Of a stretch of 40,219 nucleotides of DNA, positions 9,003 through 17,109 are shown one piece after another. The stretch covers positions 1 through 40,219 of the forward strand of contig JAKISW010000025.1 of the NCBI GenBank assembly GCA_021648375.1. The letters run 5' to 3'. The stretch comes from Devosiaceae bacterium (GTDB lineage Bacteria; Pseudomonadota; Alphaproteobacteria; Rhizobiales; Devosiaceae). Positions within the stretch are counted from its first letter, which is position 1. Every line of letters starts with the position of its first letter. Position numbers and translations under genes: made by a program. The notes under the pieces are model-generated. The model was given only the letters and a program-made list of their open reading frames with translations. It was not told where the DNA came from and made no database searches.

Positions 9003-10508
9003 CTAGCCTGTCTGATCAAGTTCTGCATTTGCAGCTTCAAGAGCCTCAACCAGCGCTGCCTCTTCATTAAAGTAGCGCGCTCTTTCTGTAATTTTAGGTT
9101 TGGTTATGCCAGTGGAACGATGGCGGCCGATAATATTGGAATTTTCATCCTCACCAACTATTTCATAGAGGAAAATATCCTGGGTAACGATAACTTCCCC
9201 CTCCATTCCAAGGATCTCGGTAACGTGAGTAATTCGGCGCGAGCCATCACGAAGACGGGCTGCCTGTACCACCACATCGATGGAAGAAACAATCATCTCG
9301 CGAATGGTTCTGGAGGGAAGTGAATAGCCCCCCATTGTAATCATTGATTCGAGTCTGGAGAGGGCTTCACGGGGAGAGTTGGCGTGCAACGTTCCCATGG
9401 AGCCGTCATGACCGGTGTTCATGGCCTGCAACAGATCAAAAGCCTCGGGGCCACGAACCTCACCAACAATAATACGTTCCGGACGCATACGCAGGCAGTT
9501 TTTAATGAGATCACGCATGGTGATCTCACCTTCCCCTTCCAGATTGGGGGGGCGGGTTTCAAGGCGCACCACATGGGGCTGCTGAAGTTGTAATTCAGCA
9601 CTATCTTCGCATGTGATAATACGCTCATCACGCTCAATAAAGGCGGTTAAACAGTTAAGAAGTGTGGTTTTACCAGAACCTGTACCCCCGGAAATCAAAA
9701 TATTTCCCCGTACCCGGCCAATTATCCTTAAAAGCTCGGAACCTTCCTGGGATATTGATCCAAATTTTACCAATTGATCAAGGGTCAGCTTGTCTTTCTT
9801 AAATTTACGAATTGTAAGCGCTGGACCATCAATGGCTAAAGGGGGGGCAATAACATTAACCCTTGATCCATCTGGAAGGCGAGCATCGCAAATCGGGGAA
9901 GATTCATCAACACGGCGGCCAACCTGAGAAACGATGCGCTGACATACATTCATCAGGTGAGAATTATCACGGAACCGCACATTGGTATTTTTTACTCTTC
10001 CGCCGACCTCAATGTAGCAACTGGCGGCACCATTGACCATAATATCTGAGATATCATCACGGGCCAAAAGAGGCTCCAAAGGACCATAACCCAATACGTC
10101 GTTGCAGATATCATCGAGCAGTTCTTCCTGCTCGGATATGGACATTACGATGGATTTCAGAGAAATAATCTCAGAGACAATATCGCGTATTTCTTCGCGC
10201 GCTGCCTCCATTTCCATGGTGGCAAGCTGGGATAAATCAATTGAATCAATCAGTGCGTTAAATACCGCTGATTTGGTCAGATAATATTCATCATCGCGAA
10301 CCCCGACGCTTTCATCAGAGATGTCAAAATGGGTATCAACTTCAGGGGCTGGTTTTGACGGGGAGGCGGATGAGGCCTCCCCGGAATTATTTTGGATTTT
10401 TTTTGTAGCTGCCTCTTGCTGATCAGAAGAATCAGGCGAATTAGGTTTTGCTGAAGCATGAGTGGGATTTTGGGTGTTCCCACCAAAACTTTTGCGTTTT
10501 CCAAACAT
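9003..10508 (-). CDS. cpaF: CpaF/TadA, Tad pilus assembly ATPase
   Basis: Hexameric secretion ATPase of the GspE/VirB11 superfamily; it drives assembly (and, in Caulobacter, retraction) of Flp pili from the cytoplasmic face. 501 residues: a polar, low-complexity N-terminus (1-60), a helical/winged region with EPLLARDDISDIMVNG (145-160), Walker A GGTGSGKTT (274-282), Asp box ITCEDSAELQL (298-308), Walker B region RIIVGEVRGPEAFDLL and His box GSMGTLHAN (369-377). All catalytic motifs are intact, so it should be active. It is co-transcribed with cpaE, tadB and tadC. The ribosome-binding site is poor. Confidence 0.96.
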   Translation of the reverse strand: MFGKRKSFGGNTQNPTHASAKPNSPDSSDQQEAATKKIQNNSGEASSASPSKPAPEVDTHFDISDESVGVRDDEYYLTKSAVFNALIDSIDLSQLATMEMEAAREEIRDIVSEIISLKSIVMSISEQEELLDDICNDVLGYGPLEPLLARDDISDIMVNGAASCYIEVGGRVKNTNVRFRDNSHLMNVCQRIVSQVGRRVDESSPICDARLPDGSRVNVIAPPLAIDGPALTIRKFKKDKLTLDQLVKFGSISQEGSELLRIIGRVRGNILISGGTGSGKTTLLNCLTAFIERDERIITCEDSAELQLQQPHVVRLETRPPNLEGEGEITMRDLIKNCLRMRPERIIVGEVRGPEAFDLLQAMNTGHDGSMGTLHANSPREALSRLESMITMGGYSLPSRTIREMIVSSIDVVVQAARLRDGSRRITHVTEILGMEGEVIVTQDIFLYEIVGEDENSNIIGRHRSTGITKPKITERARYFNEEAALVEALEAANAELDQTG

Positions 10509-10561
10509 AAGGCAACAACTTTCGTTTTAAGATCGGGTTTAAAATCCCGACGCCTGACTTT

Positions 10562-11836
10562 TTAAGCTCTTTTTAGCTTTTTAAGCAGACCGGAAATATC
10601 CAGTCCGCCCAGCTTGCTGGTTGTTTCGTGAATTTGTCGGCCGGTAATTCGAGCCGAGATATTTTTAAAGCTGTCATTCAACCGCGATCCGGAAGAAACT
10701 TCAGCAATCATCTGGCCATTATTGGCGGCGGTGCCAAATGTGGGGGCATCAAATGCAATCTGCTCAATAAGTTCACAATCGACGGCACTGGCAAATTCTG
10801 CTGAGGGAATCTCTGGTCTTTTTGGCAACCCGACTTTATTTAGCACCAGCATGGGTTTGTTTTCGCCGGGACGCAAAGCTGCAATAGTGTCAACCAGGGT
10901 TTTGGTGTTTCGCAGATTTGCCAGATCAGGTTCTGCAACTATGACTATTTCATCAAGTGCGATCAGAGTTTGACGCACCCAGCTTGTCCACAAATGGGGT
11001 ATATCTAAAATTACCAGCGGAATATTGCTTTGCACTAATTCTATAATCTGTTCAAAGTCACCGGCTCCAAAGTCAAAAGGTTTTTCCAGACTTACCGGCG
11101 CTGTCAACAGGTTGATATTGTTGGCCGCCTTGGTGATGAGCCGGTCCAGCATAACCACGTCCAGATTTTCCTGAGCATATACAGCATCTGCGATGCCGTT
11201 TGGCGGGTCCTGATTAAAATTCAACCCGGCAGTACCAAACGGCAGGTCCATATCAACAATCAACACATCCTGACGCAGGGCCTGGGCCGCCATCCAGGCT
11301 GAATTATGGGAAACAGTTGAAGATCCAGACCCGCCTTTTGCAGAAATAAAGCCAATTGTGCGCCCGATTGGAGGAGAATCATCGGCTACGAAAATTTCAG
11401 AAATCGCTGAGACTAAAATATCAGTGCTGGTGGGAAGAACGATATATTCCGCAACACCGGATTTAATTAAACTGCGATAAAGGTGCACATCATTTATCTG
11501 ACCTAAAACGATCACATGAGTGCCCGGATCACAAAACTGGGCCATCTCTTCAAGTGCGGACGGGATCTGGTCTGTGGGCAGACTGGTTTCCACCAGTATC
11601 AGGTTTGGGGTGGGATTTGAGCGATAGGTTTCAATAGCCCCCTCAATCGATCCATTGTGGGTGGTCAGCGCGACCTTTGACATACGCCGATCCGATAGGG
11701 CTTTTTCAATTAATTGAGCAGTTTGTGAGTTCTCGCAAAATGCCTGCACTGTTATTCGTGGAATAAGACGGGTGCCAACGTTGAGCGCTGGCTCCTGCCC
11801 CTCGTGGTTTTGAGTGTTCTGATTATTGTCGCTCAT
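10562..11836 (-). CDS. cpaE: CpaE/TadZ, pilus localisation ATPase
   Basis: MinD/ParA-like protein that in Caulobacter and other Tad systems places the pilus machine at a pole. 424 residues: an atypical receiver-like domain (about 27-145) followed by the ATPase domain. The deviant P-loop reads KGGSGSST (167-174): the signature lysine at the start is kept, but the usual P-loop lysine is serine. I recall the same GSS pattern in CpaE of other alphaproteobacteria, so this is a subfamily trait. The VLIVDMDLPFGTAGLNF strand, typical of CpaE, follows. AAGGA lies 9 nt before the ATG. It comes straight after cpaC, where alphaproteobacterial loci usually have cpaD. Confidence 0.93.
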   Translation of the reverse strand: MSDNNQNTQNHEGQEPALNVGTRLIPRITVQAFCENSQTAQLIEKALSDRRMSKVALTTHNGSIEGAIETYRSNPTPNLILVETSLPTDQIPSALEEMAQFCDPGTHVIVLGQINDVHLYRSLIKSGVAEYIVLPTSTDILVSAISEIFVADDSPPIGRTIGFISAKGGSGSSTVSHNSAWMAAQALRQDVLIVDMDLPFGTAGLNFNQDPPNGIADAVYAQENLDVVMLDRLITKAANNINLLTAPVSLEKPFDFGAGDFEQIIELVQSNIPLVILDIPHLWTSWVRQTLIALDEIVIVAEPDLANLRNTKTLVDTIAALRPGENKPMLVLNKVGLPKRPEIPSAEFASAVDCELIEQIAFDAPTFGTAANNGQMIAEVSSGSRLNDSFKNISARITGRQIHETTSKLGGLDISGLLKKLKRA

Positions 11837-11887
11837 TACTAAAATCCTTAATCAATGCCTGCTCTGTGGCAATTGTTGATACGCCCA

Positions 11888-13312
11888 CTAATCAAGAACA
11901 AATCCAACAGATCCGTTTAACTGACCGGTTCCGCCCTGACCCACACCATATAGTCTTTGCATATTGCCTAAAAAGATTGCTTCTGCGTCACCAGAAAAGT
12001 TCAAATTGTCTGTAGGTAGGCGGGCAGGACCGCCAGGACTTACCAAAACCGGCGTTACCATGATCAAAAGTTCGGTTTGCGAACGTATGAAATCACGGGA
12101 CCGGAACAGTGCTCCAAGAATGGGGATGTTGCCGATGCCGGGCAAAGAATTAAATTGCTGACGAACCTTATCTTCAATCAATCCCGCAATGGCTAAGGTT
12201 TCACCTGAGCGCATCTGCACGGAAGTAGAAGCCTGACGTTCTCTTGTGGCGGGAATGGTAACGCCCCCGGCATTAAATCCACCCTCGGTGGTTGGCTCTG
12301 AAACCGAAGTCTCAACCTGAAGAGCAATAATTCCATTGGAGCGAACAGTGGGGCTGAAACTCAAATTTACCCCAAATTCTTTAAATTCGAAAACTATCCG
12401 GCCATCTTCAAACCCAACAGGAACAGGATATTCTCCTCCAGCCAGGAATGTGGCTTCGCCGCCTGAAATTGCGGTAAGTGTTGGGGAAGCCAGGGTGCGC
12501 AGCGCTCCACGGCGCTCAAGAGCGCGCAATGTGGCATCAATGGCAAACCCGCCCCCGGCAAACCCGGCAGTAAACGTGTTAGGCCCTGCAACATTTGAGG
12601 CTCCGCCGGTGGGCGGTGCTGAAACCAGACCAGTGGTCAGATTGCCAACGGATAAAGAAGCGGAAAGGTTGATACCAAGCTGACGCACGGTTTCACGCTG
12701 AACCTCGGCCACAGTAACTTTGAGCATCACCTGCTGGGCACCTGAAACAGTCATCACATTGGCGACGTTACCTTCTCCGCCGGCAAACTGCACAGCAATC
12801 GCCACCGCTCTATCTATATCATCCGAGGACCTGGCCGTGCCTGAAAGAACGATACGCTCACCAAAGGAATCCACATTAATTTGAGAGCCGGGCACAATAT
12901 TGCGCAATGCGCTAACCAGCGTTGAAACATCATTTACCACCGAAATTTCAATTGTTGCTATCTGACGTCCATAACCATCGAGAAAAAATACATTTGTTTC
13001 CCCGGCGCCAACTCCCTGAATAATACTTGAACGCTTGTTGCGCATGATTGCTCCGGCAACACTGGGTTGGGAAACAATGACTTCGCTCACATCATTGGGC
13101 AATTGCACAATAAGAGACTTATTTAGCCCCAATTGCACATTTTGTGAGCTTCCCATGGAAGAAATCAGCAAATACCCGTTGTTTTGAGCCTGAGAAATAC
13201 TGGCACTTGCCACCCAAATTCCAAGGGCTGCTACAAGTGCAAATGCACCTAAAACTAATCTGGCACCAGCTGTCGGTATTGCTGATTTAGCTGAATTTAT
13301 CATCATCATCAT
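11888..13312 (-). CDS. cpaC: CpaC/RcpA, Tad pilus outer-membrane secretin
   Basis: Outer-membrane ring through which the Flp pilus exits. 474 residues: a signal peptide ending near SISQAQ, a pilus-formation N-terminal domain (about 48-115, with LNKSLIVQLPNDVSEVIVS), a BON-like repeat (about 120-185) and the secretin domain (about 190-440, with LASPTLTAISGGEATFLAGG and SVQMRSGETLAIAGLI). The gene opens with four consecutive ATG codons (13301-13312); the first has only GAG a couple of bases before it and the third is best spaced, so the exact start is uncertain by up to three residues. It begins 10 nt after cpaB. Confidence 0.95.
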   Translation of the reverse strand: MMMMINSAKSAIPTAGARLVLGAFALVAALGIWVASASISQAQNNGYLLISSMGSSQNVQLGLNKSLIVQLPNDVSEVIVSQPSVAGAIMRNKRSSIIQGVGAGETNVFFLDGYGRQIATIEISVVNDVSTLVSALRNIVPGSQINVDSFGERIVLSGTARSSDDIDRAVAIAVQFAGGEGNVANVMTVSGAQQVMLKVTVAEVQRETVRQLGINLSASLSVGNLTTGLVSAPPTGGASNVAGPNTFTAGFAGGGFAIDATLRALERRGALRTLASPTLTAISGGEATFLAGGEYPVPVGFEDGRIVFEFKEFGVNLSFSPTVRSNGIIALQVETSVSEPTTEGGFNAGGVTIPATRERQASTSVQMRSGETLAIAGLIEDKVRQQFNSLPGIGNIPILGALFRSRDFIRSQTELLIMVTPVLVSPGGPARLPTDNLNFSGDAEAIFLGNMQRLYGVGQGGTGQLNGSVGFVLD

Positions 13313-13322
13313 TTCTCACAAA

Positions 13323-14294
13323 TCACGAAAGAGGAACTTCGGGGTCAAATTGTTCTGAAAACTGCTCATCAGGTCCCAAATCTTCAATTATCGTATTCTC
13401 GTCAACGCCCGGAGGAACAAGTTGCTGAGTGGCAAAAACGGGAACCTGTTCTTCAACGGGGCCCTCTTCGCTCATCTGCTCTTCCGTATTGACGGCAGAG
13501 ACGTTTGTTTCGACACCAAACCTGATTAATCTTATGGGCTGGTTGGATGCCTGCAGCAGACCATCATTAGCGGAGGGGGCAAAGTCAGCCACCGAGCGCA
13601 AAACCAGGGTCAACTTACCATTTGCAGCTGCTCCGATTATTGTTTCGGCCTGGCCCGGGCTTAGTTCCAGGGTGGCAACAGTTTCTTTATCAAAAATTTG
13701 TGCCTGGGGGTCTTCAGGGTCGGGGTTGCCTGCACTGGCACCAGCTTCGCCAAGCCTGAGGCCAATTGCCAAGACTTTAATGTTGGCCAATATAGTTTGA
13801 GTTCCTGAGCCTATAGCTGCCCGACCGGTGCGAACAATATCAACACGATCGTTTGGAACAATATATCCACCAGCGCCAGATTCTGCCGTTACTGAAACTG
13901 AAACGGCTCGCATTCCGGGTTGAATTACCGCTGAAAGATAACCCTGATCAGAACGAACCAACTTGGTTTCACGAATTGGCTCGCCCGCAAAAATTTCAAA
14001 CCGGGCAACCGTTCCCTCCATCTGCTCGATTGCGTCTGGAATAATTTCAGAGGTAATATATTCCGGACGCACTGCCCCTTCAGGCCAGTCCTGCCAGGAA
14101 ACAAGCGATGAGGTGAGCCGTTGGCCAACACCAATCGTGTCAGATGCAATCAAAACCTGAAGTTTTGCCTCTTCAACAACTTGAGTGGTCTGAACCACCT
14201 GAGTAACAGGATCTCCGCCACGAGTTGCCAGAAAAGCGGCCAGACCACCAGTGACAATTGCAACAGATAAAAGCAGAATACGCGCCGGTTTCAT
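13323..14294 (-). CDS. cpaB: CpaB/RcpC, Tad pilus assembly periplasmic protein
   Basis: SAF-domain protein that works with the CpaC secretin in the periplasm. The frame opens at 14336, but the ATG at 14294 has GGAG 7 nt upstream and starts with a normal CpaB anchor (MKPARILLLSVAIVTGG), so 323 residues are annotated. After the N-terminal membrane anchor comes the SAF domain (about 45-110, with IGVGQRLTSSLVSWQDWPEG) and the RcpC domain with MRAVSVSVTAESGAGGYI. The C-terminus is an acidic, Pro/Glu-rich tail. First gene of the cpaB-tadC unit; its promoter should lie in the 135 nt upstream. Confidence 0.93.
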   Translation of the reverse strand: MKPARILLLSVAIVTGGLAAFLATRGGDPVTQVVQTTQVVEEAKLQVLIASDTIGVGQRLTSSLVSWQDWPEGAVRPEYITSEIIPDAIEQMEGTVARFEIFAGEPIRETKLVRSDQGYLSAVIQPGMRAVSVSVTAESGAGGYIVPNDRVDIVRTGRAAIGSGTQTILANIKVLAIGLRLGEAGASAGNPDPEDPQAQIFDKETVATLELSPGQAETIIGAAANGKLTLVLRSVADFAPSANDGLLQASNQPIRLIRFGVETNVSAVNTEEQMSEEGPVEEQVPVFATQQLVPPGVDENTIIEDLGPDEQFSEQFDPEVPLS

Positions 14295-14429
14295 TCCCAA
14301 ACTCCGATTGCTCTGAACAAACGGTTCAGATTCCATCAGGGGAGTTTTTACGGGAGAAGGGTCAAGTTTTGGTTAACCGAACGTCTTCAAAGCTGGTTAA
14401 TGAAATATAAAACCAACATTGGGCGCGCT
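14295..14429 (-). promoter_or_regulatory. Likely promoter region of the cpaB-tadC unit
   Basis: This 135-nt gap separates the prepilin peptidase stop from cpaB. It contains the palindrome GGTTAACC (14371-14378) and a second GGTTAA (14395-14400). TTAACC-like half-sites recall CtrA, which controls pilus genes in Caulobacter, but the full TTAA-N7-TTAA pattern is absent, so CtrA control is only a guess. No clear -35/-10 pair is seen. Confidence 0.25.
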
Positions 14430-14933
14430 TTATACAATAAGAGTTTGAAAAATTGATGTGTCCGAATAAGCAATCAAACCGGCAACAGCCAAGGCAATTC
14501 CATAGGGAATCCCGGTTTTTTGATCATGGAGGCGGGCAATCCATTCCACCCTGCCAAGCATAATCGGCAGAGGATAGCGTCGAATAACCAGCAAACCAAG
14601 CGTTAAAACACCACCAAGCAAAGCCGAATAAATCAAATATGGCAGAGTTATGCCAAATCCAAGCCATAGGGATGTGGCGGCGGCAAGTTTTGCATCACCG
14701 CCACCAATCCAGCCAAAAGCAAAAAAGGTGAAGGCAAAAACCAACACCAAAGCACCAGCTGCAATATGCATCATAAATTGTTGCAGGGAAAAATTTAAAA
14801 CCAACGCCAGAACAAAAAATCCAACCATCAGTAACAAAACCAGACGATTGGAAATTTTCATCGTCAAAAGATCAGAAGTTGCAGCAAGCGCCATAAACAA
14901 CGGGAAAAACAACAAAGCGATGGAATTGAACAT
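14430..14933 (-). CDS. cpaA: CpaA/TadV, Flp prepilin peptidase
   Basis: Membrane aspartyl protease that removes the leader from Flp pilin and the TadE-like pseudopilins. 167 residues, the usual size for this short A24-family member, with four to six hydrophobic segments. Both catalytic aspartates are in recognisable context: SDLLTMKISN near residue 20 and GGGDAKLAAA near residue 80. It lies between the pilin terminator and cpaB. The ribosome-binding site is weak, and an inverted repeat lies just upstream. Confidence 0.93.
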   Translation of the reverse strand: MFNSIALLFFPLFMALAATSDLLTMKISNRLVLLLMVGFFVLALVLNFSLQQFMMHIAAGALVLVFAFTFFAFGWIGGGDAKLAAATSLWLGFGITLPYLIYSALLGGVLTLGLLVIRRYPLPIMLGRVEWIARLHDQKTGIPYGIALAVAGLIAYSDTSIFQTLIV

Positions 14934-14944
14934 AATGAAGCCTA

Positions 14945-14988
14945 TGACATATCCGCCAAAGAGACGGCGTTGATTTTTGGATATGGCA
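14945..14988. repeat. Inverted repeat in the cpaA leader
   Basis: TGACATATCC (14945-14954) and GGATATGGCA (14979-14988) are inverted copies with one mismatch in ten, separated by 24 nt and ending 11 nt before the cpaA ATG. It overlaps a GCAATATTGC palindrome (14986-14995). It may fold in the leader mRNA and lower cpaA translation, or bind a regulator; no family recognised. Confidence 0.3.
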
Positions 14989-15045
14989 ATATTGCGCCTC
15001 TGACGTTAATAAAGCGCAAAAATGGATGCCGAGATGAAAAAGACA

Positions 15046-15071
15046 AAAATAAAGGGGGGCAAATGCCCCCC
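15046..15071 (-). terminator. Intrinsic terminator after the Flp pilin gene
   Basis: A perfect 7-bp stem (GGGGGGC/GCCCCCC, 15054-15071) with a 4-nt loop, 28 nt past the pilin stop. On the minus strand it is followed by TTTATTTTTG, and on the plus strand by TTTTTT, so it could work both ways. It fits high pilin expression with limited read-through into cpaA and the assembly genes. Confidence 0.85.
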
Positions 15072-15098
15072 TTTTTTCGTTGAAACTAATCGGAAGTG

Positions 15099-15284
15099 TT
15101 ATTCTTCTACGGCAGGTAAAGAAGTATCAAGTCTATCAGAAATTCCTGTAAACACATCGGCCAGACTGCTGCCCAAAGTTGTCGCAGCGGCAATAATACC
15201 AACGCTGATAAGGGCAGCAATAAGACCGTACTCAATCGCTGTGGCACCGGATTCATCATTTACAAAACGGGTTACAATTTTCAT
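15099..15284 (-). CDS. flp: Flp-type major pilin
   Basis: Structural subunit of the Tad pilus. 61 residues: a short basic leader MKIVTRFVNDESG, a cleavage site after Gly13, and a mature N-terminus ATAIEYGLIAALISVG with the expected Glu at +5 and Tyr at +6. The hydrophobic helix is followed by a short C-terminal part (SDRLDTSLPAVEE). AGGAG lies 8 nt upstream. It has its own terminator, so it is probably made at a higher level than the machinery. It is divergent from the plus-strand pilus genes. Confidence 0.95.
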   Translation of the reverse strand: MKIVTRFVNDESGATAIEYGLIAALISVGIIAAATTLGSSLADVFTGISDRLDTSLPAVEE

Positions 15285-15456
15285 TTTTTTAGCTCCTAGC
15301 TACACGTCAAATGTCTTTGACAGATCAATTCAACAAACCTCTCGCTGAACTTGATTGAAACCTAGGGCGCACAAATTGAAAATTAGTTAAATCAAAGCCG
15401 CAGTTTGTATCAATCGGCAATCGAATTTAATTATACATATCAAAGTGTTAACGGAG

Positions 15457-15474
15457 TAGATAAAATTTTATCTA
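15457..15474. promoter_or_regulatory. 18-bp perfect palindrome, candidate operator
   Basis: TAGATAAAATTTTATCTA reads the same on both strands. It sits 173 nt upstream of the Flp pilin ATG and 218 nt upstream of the plus-strand start, so one dimeric regulator could control both directions. No regulator family is recognised from the site. Confidence 0.45.
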
Positions 15475-15511
15475 AGCTTAAGTATATAATATAAAGACAG
15501 CGTAGTCTGAA

Positions 15512-15606
15512 TGGCAGAACAACCTCCCAAAAAAACTGTACTCTTAAAAACAGCAATCAAATCAATCAATTAGATAGGATTTGATAAAACCTCAGATGTT
15601 CTGCCA
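15512..15606. repeat. Inverted repeat TGGCAGAACA, 75-nt spacing
   Basis: TGGCAGAACA (15512-15521) recurs in inverted orientation as TGTTCTGCCA (15597-15606). The arms are a perfect 10 bp and lie upstream of the CpaC-N-like gene. A pair of sites for one protein, or a long-range stem, are both possible. Confidence 0.35.
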
Positions 15607-15691
15607 ATCAAATATCCACAATGTTTGCTAATTATTCACCATTATGAGCAAAACTTGGGCAATTCGTATTTCAGGGTCCAGGATGTATCTC

Positions 15692-16189
15692 ATGTTAAAA
15701 ACAATTCTTAAACCAGCGCGAGCTTTGGCAACCAGTTTCGCAATAATGGTATTTATGGGATTGTCCGGGGGAAGCGCCATTGCCCAGAATACTTTGGGCC
15801 AGGGGGAGGCCACAGCCAATGAGGCGGTTTGGGTTAACGTGAATATGGCTCGTATCTTAAGAATTGCATCGCCTGCGGCAACGGTAATTGTTGGCAATCC
15901 GGGCATTGCTGATGTTACCATTCAAGACCCTCAAACGCTAATTCTAACCGGCCGCAGTTATGGAAAAACCAATCTCATTATTTTGGATTCCATTGGAAAC
16001 CCCATCGCCGACATAATTTTGAGCGTGGTTTTGCAAAGAGCCGGCTTCGTGACCGTTTATCAAGGTGCGGCCCGCACCACATTGTCCTGCGCTCCAAATT
16101 GTCAGCCAACTATCATGCTGGGTGATGATACGGCCTTTACTGCTGATGCTATTAGTTCATCCAATCTGGTTGCCTCATCAGCTAACTAG
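15692..16189 (+). CDS. Stand-alone pilus-formation N-terminal domain protein (CpaC-N-like)
   Basis: Exported protein of 165 residues. The start at 15692 is chosen because AGGA lies 9 nt upstream and a good signal peptide follows (MLKTILKPARALATSFA..., cleavage near AIAQ); the frame itself opens at 15644. The mature part matches the domain seen at the N-terminus of CpaC secretins (VNMARILRIASPAATVIVG, then LILTGRSYGKTNLIILD), but there is no secretin domain. The C-terminus carries a small loop with two cysteines (LSCAPNCQP), possibly a disulphide. It is the first gene of the plus arm and opposite the pilin. By family it should act in the periplasm at the CpaC ring, perhaps as a pilotin or CpaD substitute; that role is inference. 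Confidence 0.85.
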   Translation: MLKTILKPARALATSFAIMVFMGLSGGSAIAQNTLGQGEATANEAVWVNVNMARILRIASPAATVIVGNPGIADVTIQDPQTLILTGRSYGKTNLIILDSIGNPIADIILSVVLQRAGFVTVYQGAARTTLSCAPNCQPTIMLGDDTAFTADAISSSNLVASSAN

Positions 16190-16519
16190 GTCAAAGGCTT
16201 GGTTTGGGTTCTATAATTTTGGATAGCATTTTAATTTTCAAGCTAACCGCTGATTAACCAACCCAAAAAATTCTGGAAAATTCCAGCTAATTCTCTAACC
16301 AAAAATTAGGCTTGGGTAATATAATCTGCCCAGAAATAAAGAACGCTTTTATTACAGCGACAGGCATAAGTTTAAGGTTGAGACCTAAGCTTAAAAAATA
16401 CTTTTAACGAAGTTAGCTATGCCGCTGTTGAAAAAAGGGTTCAGTTCTATTTCTGGCCGGGTCTATTTAAAAATTTTACCCCTGCCCGTAATAAAACCAA
16501 TATTTGGTGGGCTTAAAAA
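16190..16519. other. Gene-free stretch before the first TadE-like gene
   Basis: 330 nt without a convincing ORF (the frame opening at 16419 overlaps the TadE gene out of phase). It has a CTGGA-AAAT-TCCAG-type hairpin (16273-16286) and an imperfect inverted repeat around TTAAGGT-TGAG-ACCTAA (about 16370-16387). It probably contains a separate promoter for the TadE pair, or an internal RNA structure of a three-gene transcript. Confidence 0.4.
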
Positions 16520-17098
16520 ATGTCAATATCATCAAAACCAGTTAATCTGCTCAGGCTTTTTGCACGGTACAGACCTTTTCGCCGCAACAAAACAACGGGC
16601 CAATTTAAAGGTGATGAAAATGGTGTCACCGCCGTCGAATTTGGTCTTTTAGCATTACCATTTTTTGCCATTATCGGCGCTATTTTAGAAACTTCCCTGA
16701 TATTTTTGGCCTCACAGATTCTGGACAGCGCAGTTAATGACAGTTCACGGCTCATTAAAACAGGCCAGGCCCAATCAGCAGATTATACTTCAACAGAATA
16801 TAGGGCCGCAATCTGCGATGGCCTTTATGAAATGTTCGATTGTAACAATTTGAGAATTCGTGTGTCCGAAGTGGCAAGTTTTGGCGCTGCAACTTTATCA
16901 AATGTTGTAGACTTAACTGACGGTTCATGGACCATTGTCGAAAATTACGACGATGGGGCCGGAGCCAGCATCATATTGGTGGAAGCCTATTACAAATGGC
17001 CCACAATGTTGGACATATTAAGCTTTGACCTTAGCAACCTTGCCGATGGTACCCGCATGCTTTCAGCAGTACGAGTTTTTCGCAATGAACCGTTTTAG
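16520..17098 (+). CDS. TadE-like pseudopilin
   Basis: Minor pilin-like protein of the Tad system, 192 residues. A basic N-terminus (1-33) leads to a prepilin-type motif, DENG-VTAVEFGLLALPFF, with likely cleavage after Gly35 and Glu at +5, then a hydrophobic helix to about residue 64 and a polar C-terminal domain with two cysteines near ICDGLYEMFDC. TadE/TadF/TadG proteins are processed by the same peptidase as Flp and are needed for pilus assembly. GGTGGG lies 7 nt before the ATG. The second TadE-like gene follows after 11 nt. Confidence 0.88.
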   Translation: MSISSKPVNLLRLFARYRPFRRNKTTGQFKGDENGVTAVEFGLLALPFFAIIGAILETSLIFLASQILDSAVNDSSRLIKTGQAQSADYTSTEYRAAICDGLYEMFDCNNLRIRVSEVASFGAATLSNVVDLTDGSWTIVENYDDGAGASIILVEAYYKWPTMLDILSFDLSNLADGTRMLSAVRVFRNEPF

Positions 17099-17109
17099 GA
17101 GGCGCGCCC

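Larger units (their letters stand above)
15285..15691. other. Divergent control region between the pilin and the CpaC-N-like gene
   Basis: About 400 nt of AT-rich, gene-free DNA with two divergent transcription starts expected. It holds an 18-bp perfect palindrome (15457-15474) and a widely spaced 10-bp inverted repeat (15512-15521 and 15597-15606). On the minus strand a TATAAT-like box is visible around 15433-15438, but no good -35 partner. A frame on the minus strand (15628-15921) is the shadow of the plus-strand gene. Confidence 0.5.

Noticed and set aside
10562..11836. Inactivated ATPase because the CpaE P-loop lacks the usual lysine
   Set aside because: The GSS form with the early signature lysine is, as far as I recall, normal for CpaE proteins, so it is not evidence of decay.
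14371..14400. CtrA box upstream of cpaB
   Set aside because: TTAACC half-sites are present but not in the TTAA-N7-TTAA arrangement.
16419..16652. 77-codon plus-strand ORF before the TadE-like gene
   Set aside because: Overlaps the TadE-like gene out of frame and lacks a ribosome-binding site or domain.
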